A stretch of DNA of 64,000 nucleotides from UBA5078 sp051252515. Lineage in GTDB: Bacteria; Pseudomonadota; Gammaproteobacteria; Pseudomonadales; Pseudohongiellaceae. The notes below the pieces were generated by a model. It was given only the letters and a program-made list of their open reading frames with translations. It was not told where the DNA came from and did no database searches. A program made the position numbers and the translations under genes. Numbering within the stretch: position 1 is the stretch's first letter; each line of letters opens with the position of its first letter. Of the stretch, positions 26,697 through 36,473 are shown in pieces. Location of the stretch: contig JBPOFS010000002.1 in assembly GCA_051252515.1 (NCBI GenBank), positions 62,001-126,000 of the forward strand. Reading direction: 5' to 3'.

Positions 26697-29177
26697 TTGT
26701 CAACAGCCCCCCTTATAGCACCGCAAAGCCTGCCAATAGACAGCGTATTGCCCGAACTCGTCAAAGCGCTGCAAAGCCAGAATAAGGCGTTATTGGTGGC
26801 ACAACCCGGGGCCGGCAAAACCACTCGCGTGCCTTTAGCATTACTCGATGCGTTTCCTGCCAAGGCCGGCCGCTGGCTACTGTTAGAGCCTAGACGGGTC
26901 GCTGCTCGCTTAGCGGCAGGTTTTATGGCCCAAAGCCTTGGGGAGTCTTTAGGTGAAACTGTTGGTTATCGTGTACGTGGCGAATCCAAGATTAGTTCAC
27001 GCACTCGCCTAGAAGTGGTGACCCAAGGGATTCTGACGCGGATGTTGCAGGATGACCCTTCCTTGGACGGATTTGCGGGCATTATCTTTGATGAGTTCCA
27101 CGAACGTAGCTTAGACGGGGATCTCGGCCTCGCATTCGCATTAGAGGCGCAAAGCGCCCTGCGCGAAGATCTGCGAATTCTGATCATGTCGGCCACACTG
27201 GATACAGCGTCATTGCTCACAATGCTCGGTGATCTAACGCCACTGATTAATTGTGCAGGACGTGCATGGCCAGTAGAAACCTATTATCGCTCCGCTGCCC
27301 CACGTGAATTTAGCGATCGCCATCAAGCCACTGTTATCAGCGAAGCGTTGCTCGACCATGAGGGTGACGTATTGGTGTTCCTGCCCGGCCAAGGAGAGAT
27401 TCGACGACTCCACTCGCGCCTGAATGAAACCCTTGCCTCCGACATCACTATTGTCGACCTGCATGGCCAACTGCCCCTTGCTCAGCAACAAGACGTCTTG
27501 CGCAGTCATAAAGCTGATGAAAGAAGAGTGATTCTCTCCACAGCTGTCGCCGAGTCGAGCATTACGGTCCCTGGGGTACGGATTGTGGTCGATGCGGGGC
27601 TTGAACGCGTGCCGGTGTTTCAAGTGCGCTCTGGGCTGAGCAAGCTCGAGACGCGTCGTGTCAATCGAGCCAGTGCGGATCAACGCCGAGGCCGTGCCGG
27701 TCGGGAGGCACCTGGTGCTTGCTATCGACTTTGGCCTGAAGATAGTGTTTTGGCGGCGCATCGAGAGGCGGAGATTGAACAAGCCGATCTATCGATTCTT
27801 GCATTTGAGCTTACGCGCTGGGGCGCGGAGGACCCGCTACAACTTGCATGGGTGTCCCCTCCTCCAGCGGCGGCATTCACGGCAGGGCGCCAACTATTGC
27901 AGACCCTAGGCTTACTAGGCACAAACGGAGGGTTCAGCGCACTGGGACGACGTTGTGCTCGTTGGCCAACCCATCCTCGGCTAGCTGTTTTGATTGAGAA
28001 AGCGATCGAGTTGAACGCCCAAGCTCTCGCATGTTGGATAGTGTCGTGGCTAGAAGAGAGCGTCCAAGGTACCGAAATTGATATCGTTATCGCCTTATCC
28101 CAGCACCCACAAAGTAACGGTAAAGGTGCTGGAGGTGCTTGGTGGGGAGCAGCAAAGCAATGGGCGAGTCGCCTCAAGTGCGGGCTCGATAGCGCGGACT
28201 TTGACCTGTTACCCCTTCTTTTAGCTTCGGCCTACCCCGATCGCATCGCTCAAAACCAAGGCCAAGAGAATGAACACTCACAAGCGCGCTTCAAACTTGT
28301 GAGCGGCGGACAAGCCCTTATTGCCTCACAGCATCGCCTCAGCCAACAAGCGTATCTGCTAGCCGTGAATCTTGACGGAATGAGCAAAGGCGCTAAGGTT
28401 TACCATGCCTGCGCCATCACAAAAGCGCAGATTGAGTCCCTACTCCCTAATACCCGGCAGTGGCAACAAGATGTGCGTTGGGACACAAATGCTGGTCGCT
28501 TGCAGGGTGAAGAGCAACGTCGACTTGGCACCTTAGTTTTAGAGCGAAGAGCACTGGCCAAGCTCGCGCCAGAGGCCATACAACTAGCTCTATTAACAGC
28601 ACTGAGGCAGCGCGGTGCTTTCAACTGGTCAAAAGAAGATCAACAGTTGATTGGCCGCCTGCGACTTCTGCATCGACAACTAGGTGACCCATGGCCCGAT
28701 GCCAGCGATGAAGCGCTACTCGACAAACTAGAGGACTGGTTAGCGCCTCACCTTACTGGCCTTACACGGTTTGAGCAGCTTGATCGCCTACCACTGGCAC
28801 GCTTTGTTGTAGAGTCGCTGGATTGGAAGCAGCAGCAAGCATTATCGAAGTTGACACCCACGCACATTCAAGTGCCTAGTGGCAATAAAATAGCACTAGA
28901 CTATATCGGCGAAGAGCCAGTATTAGCGGTAAAGTTGCAAGAGATGTTCGGACAGACACACACCCCGGGTATTCTCGACGGGCAGGTACCGGTGCTTCTA
29001 CACCTGCTTTCCCCTGCACGGCGCCCTGTACAGGTCACTCGGGATCTCGCTGGATTCTGGAAAAGTGGTTACTTCGAGGTACGCAAAGACCTCAAGGGTC
29101 GATATCCGCGTCATCCATGGCCAGACGATCCTCTGCAAGCACAGGCCACAGCAAGGGCAAAGAAAAAAGGCACATAA
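26697..29177 (+). CDS. hrpB: ATP-dependent RNA helicase HrpB
   Basis: DEAH-type helicase of 826 aa. The N-terminal core has PGAGKTTRVP (Walker A), DEFHERSLDGD (the DEAH box is DEFH, normal for HrpB) and MSATLD. The second core domain has HGQLPLAQQ, STAVAESSITVPG and RRGRAGR. The C-terminal HrpB-specific part includes PRHPWPDDP near the end. No ATG lies near the conserved LPIDSVLPEL start, so a TTG at 26697 is used. The cellular role is poorly known. Confidence 0.92.
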   Translation: MSTAPLIAPQSLPIDSVLPELVKALQSQNKALLVAQPGAGKTTRVPLALLDAFPAKAGRWLLLEPRRVAARLAAGFMAQSLGESLGETVGYRVRGESKISSRTRLEVVTQGILTRMLQDDPSLDGFAGIIFDEFHERSLDGDLGLAFALEAQSALREDLRILIMSATLDTASLLTMLGDLTPLINCAGRAWPVETYYRSAAPREFSDRHQATVISEALLDHEGDVLVFLPGQGEIRRLHSRLNETLASDITIVDLHGQLPLAQQQDVLRSHKADERRVILSTAVAESSITVPGVRIVVDAGLERVPVFQVRSGLSKLETRRVNRASADQRRGRAGREAPGACYRLWPEDSVLAAHREAEIEQADLSILAFELTRWGAEDPLQLAWVSPPPAAAFTAGRQLLQTLGLLGTNGGFSALGRRCARWPTHPRLAVLIEKAIELNAQALACWIVSWLEESVQGTEIDIVIALSQHPQSNGKGAGGAWWGAAKQWASRLKCGLDSADFDLLPLLLASAYPDRIAQNQGQENEHSQARFKLVSGGQALIASQHRLSQQAYLLAVNLDGMSKGAKVYHACAITKAQIESLLPNTRQWQQDVRWDTNAGRLQGEEQRRLGTLVLERRALAKLAPEAIQLALLTALRQRGAFNWSKEDQQLIGRLRLLHRQLGDPWPDASDEALLDKLEDWLAPHLTGLTRFEQLDRLPLARFVVESLDWKQQQALSKLTPTHIQVPSGNKIALDYIGEEPVLAVKLQEMFGQTHTPGILDGQVPVLLHLLSPARRPVQVTRDLAGFWKSGYFEVRKDLKGRYPRHPWPDDPLQAQATARAKKKGT

Positions 29178-29249
29178 CACCAGAGACTAAAGCGACAAAG
29201 CCTTGGTTGGTGATATAGTAATGTTAGTTTCAGATTTAGGATAAGCACC

Positions 29250-29876
29250 ATGGCCAGAGGGACCCTCTACACAATTTCGGCGCCTTCGGGTGCTGGCAAG
29301 ACCAGCCTCGTCAACGCATTACTGCTAGATCAACAAGACCCTCTATTGTGTGTCTCTGTCTCGCACACCACGCGCGCCAAACGCCCTGGTGAAGTCGACG
29401 GTATTAACTACCATTTCGTTAGCAAAGAGCTGTTTCTCGGGATGCGCGATCAAGACGCTTTCTTAGAGTCCGCCGAGGTCTTTGGCAACTATTACGGAAC
29501 CTCGCAGCAATGGGTGCAAACTCAGCTCGACCAAGGGATTGACGTCATCTTGGAAATTGACTGGCAAGGCGCCGCCCAAGTGCGCGAACGCATTGCCGAC
29601 AATAAGAGCATCTTCATTCTGCCCCCATCTTTAGACTGCTTGCTTGAGCGCCTTACCAATCGCGCCCAAGACGACGAAGAGACCATTAGCAACCGCATGC
29701 GAGAAGCCAAAGATGAGATCTCCCACTACGACGCGGCAGACTATCTGGTCATCAACGATAATTTTGATACGGCACTGCAGGATTTGCGCGCAATCATTCG
29801 TGCAGCCCGACTTGAGCGGCAGCAACAGCACGAAAACAACGAAGCTTTACTGGATGCATTGCTCGAAAAGTCTTAA
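29250..29876 (+). CDS. gmk: Guanylate kinase
   Basis: Phosphorylates GMP to GDP. The 208-aa protein has the P-loop SAPSGAGKTSL, the GMP-binding SVSHTTRAKRPGEVDGINYHF and the lid segment SNRMREAKDEI. It heads the gmk-rpoZ-spoT block conserved in gammaproteobacteria, which joins GMP metabolism, a (p)ppGpp-responsive polymerase subunit and the (p)ppGpp enzyme. Confidence 0.97.
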   Translation: MARGTLYTISAPSGAGKTSLVNALLLDQQDPLLCVSVSHTTRAKRPGEVDGINYHFVSKELFLGMRDQDAFLESAEVFGNYYGTSQQWVQTQLDQGIDVILEIDWQGAAQVRERIADNKSIFILPPSLDCLLERLTNRAQDDEETISNRMREAKDEISHYDAADYLVINDNFDTALQDLRAIIRAARLERQQQHENNEALLDALLEKS

Positions 29877-29921
29877 ATCGGCCCCTAACTGCCCATAAAT
29901 CAAGGCGTAAGTGAGAATAAG

Positions 29922-29951
29922 TTAGTCATTAGGGCGCGTATTTAGTAGAAT
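29922..29951 (+). promoter_or_regulatory. Possible promoter of rpoZ-spoT
   Basis: TTAGTC and TAGAAT are separated by 18 bp, about 44 bp before the rpoZ start. The match is partial, but the position in the 118-bp gmk-rpoZ gap is suitable. Confidence 0.35.
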
Positions 29952-29994
29952 TGTCGGTCTCCTTAATAGTACAGATTGATTAACAGGTGTTTTT

Positions 29995-30288
29995 ATGGCC
30001 CGTATTACCGTCGAAGATTGTTTGGACAAAGTAGACAATCGCTTCCAGTTGGTGATGATCTCCAGCAAGCGCGCACGTCAAATTCAGACTGGCGGCAAAG
30101 ACCCACTCGTCCCAATCGATAATGACAAGCCTACCGTTATCGCCTTACGCGAAATTGCAGAGGGTTTAGTAGACTCCTCAATTCTTGCGATTAAAAGCGC
30201 AAACCCAGTAGCAATGCTGTCACGGGATGAGCTTAAAACTCCACCTCCTCAGCGCGGTGAAGACGAATCACACAGCGAAGACCTCTAA
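29995..30288 (+). CDS. rpoZ: RNA polymerase omega subunit
   Basis: A 97-aa omega subunit beginning MARITVEDCLDKVDNRFQLV, the conserved start, with the IALREIAEGLVD helix. It assists beta-prime folding and contributes to a ppGpp site on the polymerase. The C-terminal acidic tail is variable in the family. spoT follows after 17 bp. Confidence 0.97.
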   Translation: MARITVEDCLDKVDNRFQLVMISSKRARQIQTGGKDPLVPIDNDKPTVIALREIAEGLVDSSILAIKSANPVAMLSRDELKTPPPQRGEDESHSEDL

Positions 30289-30305
30289 TCGAGGAAGGAG
30301 TCGGC

Positions 30306-32468
30306 TTGTCCACAATCGACTCTCTGGCGACTAGCCTATCCGATTATTTGGAAGGCGAGCAGATCAACCTTGTTCGCCGTGCTTACTACTACGCGGAACA
30401 GGCCCACGATGGCCAGTTCCGACGCAGTGGTGACCCCTACGTCACACATCCCCTCGCCGTTGCCGGCATACTCAGCGAAATGCACATGGACCCACAGTCG
30501 CTCGTGGCGGCCATGCTTCATGATGTCATTGAAGACACCGGTATTAGCAAAAGTGCCGTCAAAAGCCAGTTTGGGGAAACCATCGCCGAGATGGTCGACG
30601 GCGTCAGCAAGCTCAATAAAATTGCCTTTAGCAGCCACGCAGAAGCGCAAGCCGAAAACTTTCAGAAAATGGCCTTGGCCATGGCCAAAGACATTCGCGT
30701 TATTCTCGTGAAGCTAGCCGACCGCCTACACAATATGCGCACTCTCGATGTATTAAGCCCAGAGAAGCGCCGCCGTGTAGCCCGCGAAACCCTCGATATC
30801 TACGCCCCTATTGCTAATCGACTTGGCATGAACGCTATTCGTATTGAGTTCGAAGAGCTCGGCTTCGATGCGTTGTACCCAATGCGCGCACGCCGCATCA
30901 ATGCTGCCGTTAAAAGTATTCGCGGCAATCGCAAAGAGATCGTTAAACAGATTCAAGGTGCACTTGAAGCCTGCCTTGATCGCGAGGGCATGCCTGGCCG
31001 TATTTTTGGCCGCGAAAAACACCTTTACAGCATTTACGAGAAAATGCGCTCCAAACGCCGCTCTTTCTCTGAAATTATGGACGTTTACGCCTTTCGCATA
31101 GTCGTAGACAAGGTCGATACTTGTTATCGCGTTCTAGGCGCCGTGCACAATCTCTACAAGCCAGTGCCTGGTCGCTTCAAAGACTACATCGCCATTCCTA
31201 AAGCCAACGGTTATCAATCGCTGCACACCACCCTGTTCGGGATGCATGGCGTGCCCATTGAGATTCAAATCCGAACCGAAGAAATGGAAGCAATGGCCAA
31301 TAACGGCATCGCGGCGCATTGGCTGTATAAGTCCCATGACGACACACCAAGTAATGCTCACGTGCGCGCGCGCCAATGGGTCAACGGTCTACTTGAGATG
31401 CAGCAACACGCAGGCAACTCTCTCGAGTTCATCGAAAACGTTAAGATTGATCTGTTTCCAGACGAAATTTATGTGTTCACTCCCAAAGGCACGATCATGG
31501 AGCTGCCCGCAGGCTCTACAGCTGTGGATTTCGCCTATGCAGTGCATACGGATGTCGGCAATTCCTGCGTGGCCTGTCGCATCAGCCGCCGCTTAGCCCC
31601 ATTAAGCGAACCTCTAGAGAGCGGGCAAACTGTTGAAATTATTACTGCACCAGGCACCCAGCCAAACCCTGCGTGGTTAAGCTTTGCAGTAACCGGTAAA
31701 GCGCGAAGCAATATTCGCCACTTCCTGAAGAATCAGCGTCACTCTGAATCCGTAGCACTGGGACGTCGCTTGCTCAACAAAGTCTTAGGCAGTTTTGGCA
31801 CGCAACTAGAAAAGATCGAACCGGAGCAAATTCAGTTAACACTGCAGCACCTAAACAGCCCGGAGCTGGACAACGTACTCGAGGACATTGGCCTCGGGAA
31901 TAGAATGTCTCATGTCGTAGCTCGGCTTATGGTGCCTGAGCAAGACGATATCGAACTGCAGCTCGAAGTTGGCAAAGAAAATAAAAACTCCTCGCTTGCG
32001 ATTCGCGGCTCTGAGGGCATGGTGATGAACTTCGCGCGTTGCTGCCACCCTATCCCAGGAGACCCAATTATCGGGCATATCAGCAGCGGCCGCGGCATGG
32101 TGATTCACACTGAGAGTTGCAACAATATTGCTGAGATCCGTGACAACCCCGATAAATGTATTTCAGTGCGATGGGACCCTCATGTCGAGGGCGAATTCTC
32201 AGTGGAAATTCGAGTGGAAATCGAGAACGAGCGCGGCATCATCGCCAAACTTGCTACGACCATTACAGGAACAGAAGCGAACATCGAGAAAATCAGCACC
32301 GTAGAGCGCGATGCTCGCTTTAGTATCGTGAATCTATCACTCAATGTGCGCAATCGTATTCACCTTGCCCGCGTCATGAAACGCATCAGGATAATCAAAC
32401 CTGTTAGCAAGGTGACGCGAGTTAAGAGTCGCAAGATTATAAAGCCACCCAAACCTCTCAAGGTCTAA
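30306..32468 (+). CDS. spoT: Bifunctional (p)ppGpp synthetase/hydrolase SpoT
   Basis: Controls stringent-response alarmone levels. The 720-aa protein has an HD hydrolase domain (AAMLHDVIEDTG near residue 65), a synthetase domain (about 220-350, with RFKDYIAIPKANGYQSLHT), a TGS domain (about 385-450), a conserved Cys/His region (MNFARCCHPIPGD) and a C-terminal ACT domain. The HD box is complete, so hydrolase activity is expected. The start is TTG, preceded by AGGAAGGAG. Confidence 0.95.
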   Translation: MSTIDSLATSLSDYLEGEQINLVRRAYYYAEQAHDGQFRRSGDPYVTHPLAVAGILSEMHMDPQSLVAAMLHDVIEDTGISKSAVKSQFGETIAEMVDGVSKLNKIAFSSHAEAQAENFQKMALAMAKDIRVILVKLADRLHNMRTLDVLSPEKRRRVARETLDIYAPIANRLGMNAIRIEFEELGFDALYPMRARRINAAVKSIRGNRKEIVKQIQGALEACLDREGMPGRIFGREKHLYSIYEKMRSKRRSFSEIMDVYAFRIVVDKVDTCYRVLGAVHNLYKPVPGRFKDYIAIPKANGYQSLHTTLFGMHGVPIEIQIRTEEMEAMANNGIAAHWLYKSHDDTPSNAHVRARQWVNGLLEMQQHAGNSLEFIENVKIDLFPDEIYVFTPKGTIMELPAGSTAVDFAYAVHTDVGNSCVACRISRRLAPLSEPLESGQTVEIITAPGTQPNPAWLSFAVTGKARSNIRHFLKNQRHSESVALGRRLLNKVLGSFGTQLEKIEPEQIQLTLQHLNSPELDNVLEDIGLGNRMSHVVARLMVPEQDDIELQLEVGKENKNSSLAIRGSEGMVMNFARCCHPIPGDPIIGHISSGRGMVIHTESCNNIAEIRDNPDKCISVRWDPHVEGEFSVEIRVEIENERGIIAKLATTITGTEANIEKISTVERDARFSIVNLSLNVRNRIHLARVMKRIRIIKPVSKVTRVKSRKIIKPPKPLKV

Positions 32469-32508
32469 CGCCACACTGCTTAATGCTGACGCATTTGAGG
32501 AAATTACC

Positions 32509-32904
32509 GTGACCCAGAAAAAAATCATAAGCACGACTTCCGCGCCCGCTGCCATCGGCCCTTATTCACAGGCCGTACAAGTGGGAAATTTGGTTTTCCT
32601 ATCCGGCCAGATTCCACTCGACCCTCAGTCGATGGAAGTAGTGAATGGCTGCATCGAAACCCAAGCCATCCGCGTGCTCGACAATATGAAAGCGGTGGCA
32701 ACGGCAGCTGGCGGACAGCTTGAAGATATCGTGAAGCTAACGATTTTCCTTACAGACTTAGCTGACTTTACGGTGGTCAACGAGACTATGAAGGGCTATT
32801 TCAACGAGCCCTATCCTGCACGCTCTACTGTGCAAATCTCCGCACTCCCTAAAGGGGTGAATATCGAGATTGAGGCCATCATGGCTTTGCCCACTGCGGG
32901 CTGA
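32509..32904 (+). CDS. ridA: RidA family enamine/imine deaminase
   Basis: Hydrolyses reactive 2-aminoacrylate-type enamines released by PLP enzymes. The 131-aa protein has AIGPYSQAVQVG, FLSGQIPLDP and the C-terminal PARSTVQISALPKGVNIEIEAIM, with the key Arg and Glu of active RidA. The start is GTG with GAGGAA upstream. It lies between spoT and recG, as in many gammaproteobacteria. Confidence 0.94.
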   Translation: MTQKKIISTTSAPAAIGPYSQAVQVGNLVFLSGQIPLDPQSMEVVNGCIETQAIRVLDNMKAVATAAGGQLEDIVKLTIFLTDLADFTVVNETMKGYFNEPYPARSTVQISALPKGVNIEIEAIMALPTAG

Positions 32905-32912
32905 TCTGCAAT

Positions 32913-35003
32913 ATGCTGCAAGAGCAAACGCCCCTGACCGTGCTTAAAGGTGTCGGCCCCAGTATCGCCGCCCGGTTAGAGGCTTTGCAGCTGCATACGG
33001 TACAAGACCTCTTTTTTCATCTTCCTCTACGCTATCAAGACCGCACTCGGTTGTGCCCTATCGGCTCTTGCCGCATTGGTACCGAGGCCTTAGTTGAGGG
33101 CGAGGTATTAGCAACCCAAGTCACCTTTGGCCGCCGCCGTAGCATGCTATGCCGGATCAAAGATCACAGCGGCGTCATCAGCCTTCGATTTTTTCATTTC
33201 AGTGCCGCACAAAAGAATGGGCTAAGCCCTGGCACTCGCGTGCGTTGCTATGGCCAAGTCCGTGGTGGCAAAACAGGGCTGGAGCTCTACCACCCAGAAT
33301 ATCAATTTATGCAGGGTTCCGACGCCGGCGAAATGCCCAAATTTCTCACGCCCGTATATCCCACTACAGAGGGATTACAGCAAACACGATTGAGAGGGCT
33401 CATCAAGCAAGCCTTAGCTATGCTCAATGTGTCGATAAGCCTTAAAGACTGGGTCCCAGCCAGTATTCGCGAACACCTTGGGTTTACGACTTTGGCAGAG
33501 GCCATTATTTTTCTTCACAACCCTCCAGCCAGCGATGCGCTGTACAGTAATCTGCAGGCGCTCGCACTCGGACAACATCCCTGTCAGCGCCGCCTAGCGT
33601 TTGAAGAGTTACTAAGCCACCGACTTTGCTTACGCCAACTGCGCGAACAAGCGGAGAAGCTCAACGCGCCGCTGCTAAGCAAACCTGACCAGCTTCGCCA
33701 GAAGTTTAAGTCCCAGTTACCGTTCGCACTCACACAGGCACAGCAACGCGTCGCCAACGAGATTGATGCCGACCTCCAACTTGGCACGCCCATGCTGCGC
33801 TTGTTACAAGGCGACGTCGGCTCAGGCAAAACAATTGTCGCGGCCCTTGCTGCTTTGCAGGCTGTAGAGAATGGCTATCAAGCCGCTGTTATGGCACCCA
33901 CGGAGCTTCTTGCCGAACAACACTTCTTGAATTTTACAAACTGGCTAGAGCCACTAGGGCTCAAAGTTGGCTGGTTAAGCGGCAAGCTAAAGGGGAAGAA
34001 ACGCGAATCACAGCTCCTAAGTTTTAACGACGGCAGTGCTAAGGTCATCGTTGGCACCCATGCGCTTTTTCAAGAGGGTGTACACTTTGCCAAACTCGGT
34101 TTGATTATCATTGATGAACAACATCGTTTCGGCGTACACCAACGACTCGCCTTACGTGAAAAGGGAGCGAGCAAAACACATCTGCCGCACCAGTTAGTCA
34201 TGACAGCAACGCCTATTCCCCGCACCCTTGCGATGAGTGCTTACGCCGATCTCGATTGTAGTGTGATAGACGAGCTACCCCCTGGACGTACTGCCGTTAG
34301 CACTCTAGTGATTTCCAACAACCGTCGCGAAGATGTCATCAGCCGCATTCATAATGCCTGTGCCAATGGTAGTCAGGCCTATTGGGTCTGCACACTCATT
34401 GAAGAGTCAGAAGCCTTGCAATGCCAAGCGGCCGAAGTCACCGCCGAGTCACTGCGCAATCAATTACCAGACTTAGCCATCGGCCTTATCCATGGGCGCA
34501 TGAAACCTGCAGAGAAATCCCTCGTTATGGATGCATTCAAGCGCGGCGATCTGCAGTTGCTGGTCGCGACCACCGTCATAGAAGTGGGAGTCGATGTCCC
34601 CAATGCCAGCTTGATGGTTATTGAGAATCCAGAAAGACTGGGCCTTGCACAGCTGCACCAGTTAAGAGGCCGAGTAGGCCGTGGCGCCAAAGCCAGCCAT
34701 TGTGTGCTGTTATACCAAGGCCCACTGTCTAAGCTAGCGCAGGAACGCCTTGGCATCATGCGTGATAGTAATGACGGCTTTTTGATTGCCGAAAAAGACC
34801 TAGCCATACGCGGGCCGGGCCAAGTATTGGGAACCCAGCAAACGGGCTTAATGAGTTTCCGTATTGCCGATTTAAGCCGCGATGCCGGCATGTTGGATCA
34901 AGTAAAAGAGCAAGCAGACATCATTTCTCACCAATACCCTGAGTGCATCGACCCGCTCATCAAGCGCTGGCTTGGAACAAAATCACTTTATGGCAATGTG
35001 TAA
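32913..35003 (+). CDS. recG: ATP-dependent DNA helicase RecG
   Basis: Remodels stalled replication forks and branched DNA. The 696-aa protein has an N-terminal wedge domain (about 1-240), then GDVGSGKTIVA (Walker A), DEQHRFGVHQR (DExH box), MTATPIPRTLA and the C-terminal motif V/VI block with GLAQLHQLRGRVGRG. It begins 8 bp after ridA. Confidence 0.96.
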   Translation: MLQEQTPLTVLKGVGPSIAARLEALQLHTVQDLFFHLPLRYQDRTRLCPIGSCRIGTEALVEGEVLATQVTFGRRRSMLCRIKDHSGVISLRFFHFSAAQKNGLSPGTRVRCYGQVRGGKTGLELYHPEYQFMQGSDAGEMPKFLTPVYPTTEGLQQTRLRGLIKQALAMLNVSISLKDWVPASIREHLGFTTLAEAIIFLHNPPASDALYSNLQALALGQHPCQRRLAFEELLSHRLCLRQLREQAEKLNAPLLSKPDQLRQKFKSQLPFALTQAQQRVANEIDADLQLGTPMLRLLQGDVGSGKTIVAALAALQAVENGYQAAVMAPTELLAEQHFLNFTNWLEPLGLKVGWLSGKLKGKKRESQLLSFNDGSAKVIVGTHALFQEGVHFAKLGLIIIDEQHRFGVHQRLALREKGASKTHLPHQLVMTATPIPRTLAMSAYADLDCSVIDELPPGRTAVSTLVISNNRREDVISRIHNACANGSQAYWVCTLIEESEALQCQAAEVTAESLRNQLPDLAIGLIHGRMKPAEKSLVMDAFKRGDLQLLVATTVIEVGVDVPNASLMVIENPERLGLAQLHQLRGRVGRGAKASHCVLLYQGPLSKLAQERLGIMRDSNDGFLIAEKDLAIRGPGQVLGTQQTGLMSFRIADLSRDAGMLDQVKEQADIISHQYPECIDPLIKRWLGTKSLYGNV

Positions 35004-35055
35004 CGGTTATTTGAATGATAGGCGTGAACGGTCGTTACCGTTATAATAAGTTCAC
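35002..35055. repeat. Nested inverted repeats in the recG-HDOD gap
   Basis: AACGGT occurs at 35002 and 35027, and its complement ACCGTT at 35037, forming a 6-bp stem with a 4-nt loop. An outer pair GTGAAC (35024) and GTTCAC (35050) encloses this, and TATAAT sits at 35042-35047. It could be a terminator of recG or a promoter-operator for the next gene. Confidence 0.35.
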
Positions 35056-35128
35056 CACTAAATCAAATTTGGTTTTTTGAAATTCATTTTTAAAGCACCA
35101 TTAAGGTGCGCGCCATTGCAGGATCCCA

Positions 35129-36466
35129 ATGCAAACAGCCGCTACAGCGCAAAATTCTTCGTCAGGCTCGCAGCTCGTAAGAGTCGTTCTATTACAAGAT
35201 GGCAAAGGCAAGGGACAAATAATCCTTCCCAATAGCTCACTCTTGGACTTAAAGGCACTCAATAGCCTTGTCGAACGCAACCTCAGCCCTATTCCACAAT
35301 CAGAGATCACTGACCTCACCAGCTCAGATAAGCTAGTGCAGGTAGAGTTTGCGCCCGCCGTATTTCTACTGCCCACCATCATTGACGAGAGCATTGCCTC
35401 GTCGGAGTTTTGTGACTTCGAAATTTTTGATGTCGATGGCTCGGAAGTGCAGCGGGTACCGCTCAGCGAATTACGTTTTGCTCTGCGAGAATCTAATTAT
35501 CGTGTGCGTGCCATAAATTGCACAATTGCTGCCGATAAGCTTTACCACGGCGCACCGAATGACAGCAGCGACCTAGATTTGATTTTCAACTCTATTCGCA
35601 ACTTCACTACTTTACGTATTAAACAGCGCTTAGAAGAAACGCTTGAGATTCCACCACTGCCGCAATCAGCACAGCGCATTTTGGAATTACGATCGAACCC
35701 TAACGCTAACGTTAGTGATCTTGCAGAAATCGTAGAAACCGACGCAAGCTTGGCGGCGCAAATTGTAAGCTGGGCATCGTCCCCTTATTATGCCGCCCCA
35801 AGTAAAATTCGCTCTGTACAAGATGCCATATCGAGAGTCCTCGGATTTGATTTGGTTAGCAATCTAGCAGTCGGAATGGCACTGGGCAACACGCTGTCCT
35901 TACCAAAGGATTTTCCAGATGGCTTTACGCCTTACTGGTTACAATCGGTTTATTGCTCTACTGCCATTGAAGCCATCGTAAAATTGATTCCTGCTGACAA
36001 GCGACCTGCGCAAGGCTTCGCCTGTTTATCTGGCTTGTTGCATAACTTTGGTTACTTGGTCTTGGCGCATATTTTTCCGCCGCATTTTTCTGCCATCTGC
36101 CGTCACGTAGAAGCAAACCCTTCAATCAGTCATGTCGCAATCGATCACCATTTGCTTGGAGTCACACGAGAGCAAATCAGTGCGTGGTTATTACAGCTTT
36201 GGGGAATGCCAAAAGAAGTCTATGTAGCGATTCGTTTTCAGCACGAAGTGGAATATAAAGGCGAGCATCACGAATACGCGAACTTGATCTTTATTGCTAT
36301 GCGTCTTCTTCGTTTGCATGGCATTGGCGATGCGCCTCTGGGAGAGATTCCACTATCGATGTACGAGCAGTTTGATCTTGATCCGGAGGCAGTGCTTGCC
36401 GCCGTTCAGAAAGTCGTGGCTTCCGATGCAGAACTAAAACAAATCGCTGCCAACTTCAAAAACTGA
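35129..36466 (+). CDS. YbaK-like/HDOD domain fusion protein
   Basis: A 445-aa protein. Residues about 1-155 resemble the YbaK/EbsC aminoacyl-tRNA deacylase fold, weakly. Residues about 190-400 form an HDOD domain (LPQSAQRILELRSNPNANVSDLAEIVETDASLAAQIV-type repeats), in which the HD pair is degenerate (GLLHNFG where active HD has HD). HDOD proteins are usually signalling scaffolds without phosphohydrolase activity. Similar fusions occur in Pseudomonas. No partner is evident; ubiA follows after 7 bp. Confidence 0.75.
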   Translation: MQTAATAQNSSSGSQLVRVVLLQDGKGKGQIILPNSSLLDLKALNSLVERNLSPIPQSEITDLTSSDKLVQVEFAPAVFLLPTIIDESIASSEFCDFEIFDVDGSEVQRVPLSELRFALRESNYRVRAINCTIAADKLYHGAPNDSSDLDLIFNSIRNFTTLRIKQRLEETLEIPPLPQSAQRILELRSNPNANVSDLAEIVETDASLAAQIVSWASSPYYAAPSKIRSVQDAISRVLGFDLVSNLAVGMALGNTLSLPKDFPDGFTPYWLQSVYCSTAIEAIVKLIPADKRPAQGFACLSGLLHNFGYLVLAHIFPPHFSAICRHVEANPSISHVAIDHHLLGVTREQISAWLLQLWGMPKEVYVAIRFQHEVEYKGEHHEYANLIFIAMRLLRLHGIGDAPLGEIPLSMYEQFDLDPEAVLAAVQKVVASDAELKQIAANFKN

Positions 36467-36473
36467 GATTATA

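Noticed and set aside
27234..28177. Long antisense frames inside hrpB (182 and 151 codons)
   Set aside because: They lack family features, lie wholly opposite a conserved gene and have no ribosome-binding site; they are frame shadows of a GC-richer coding region.
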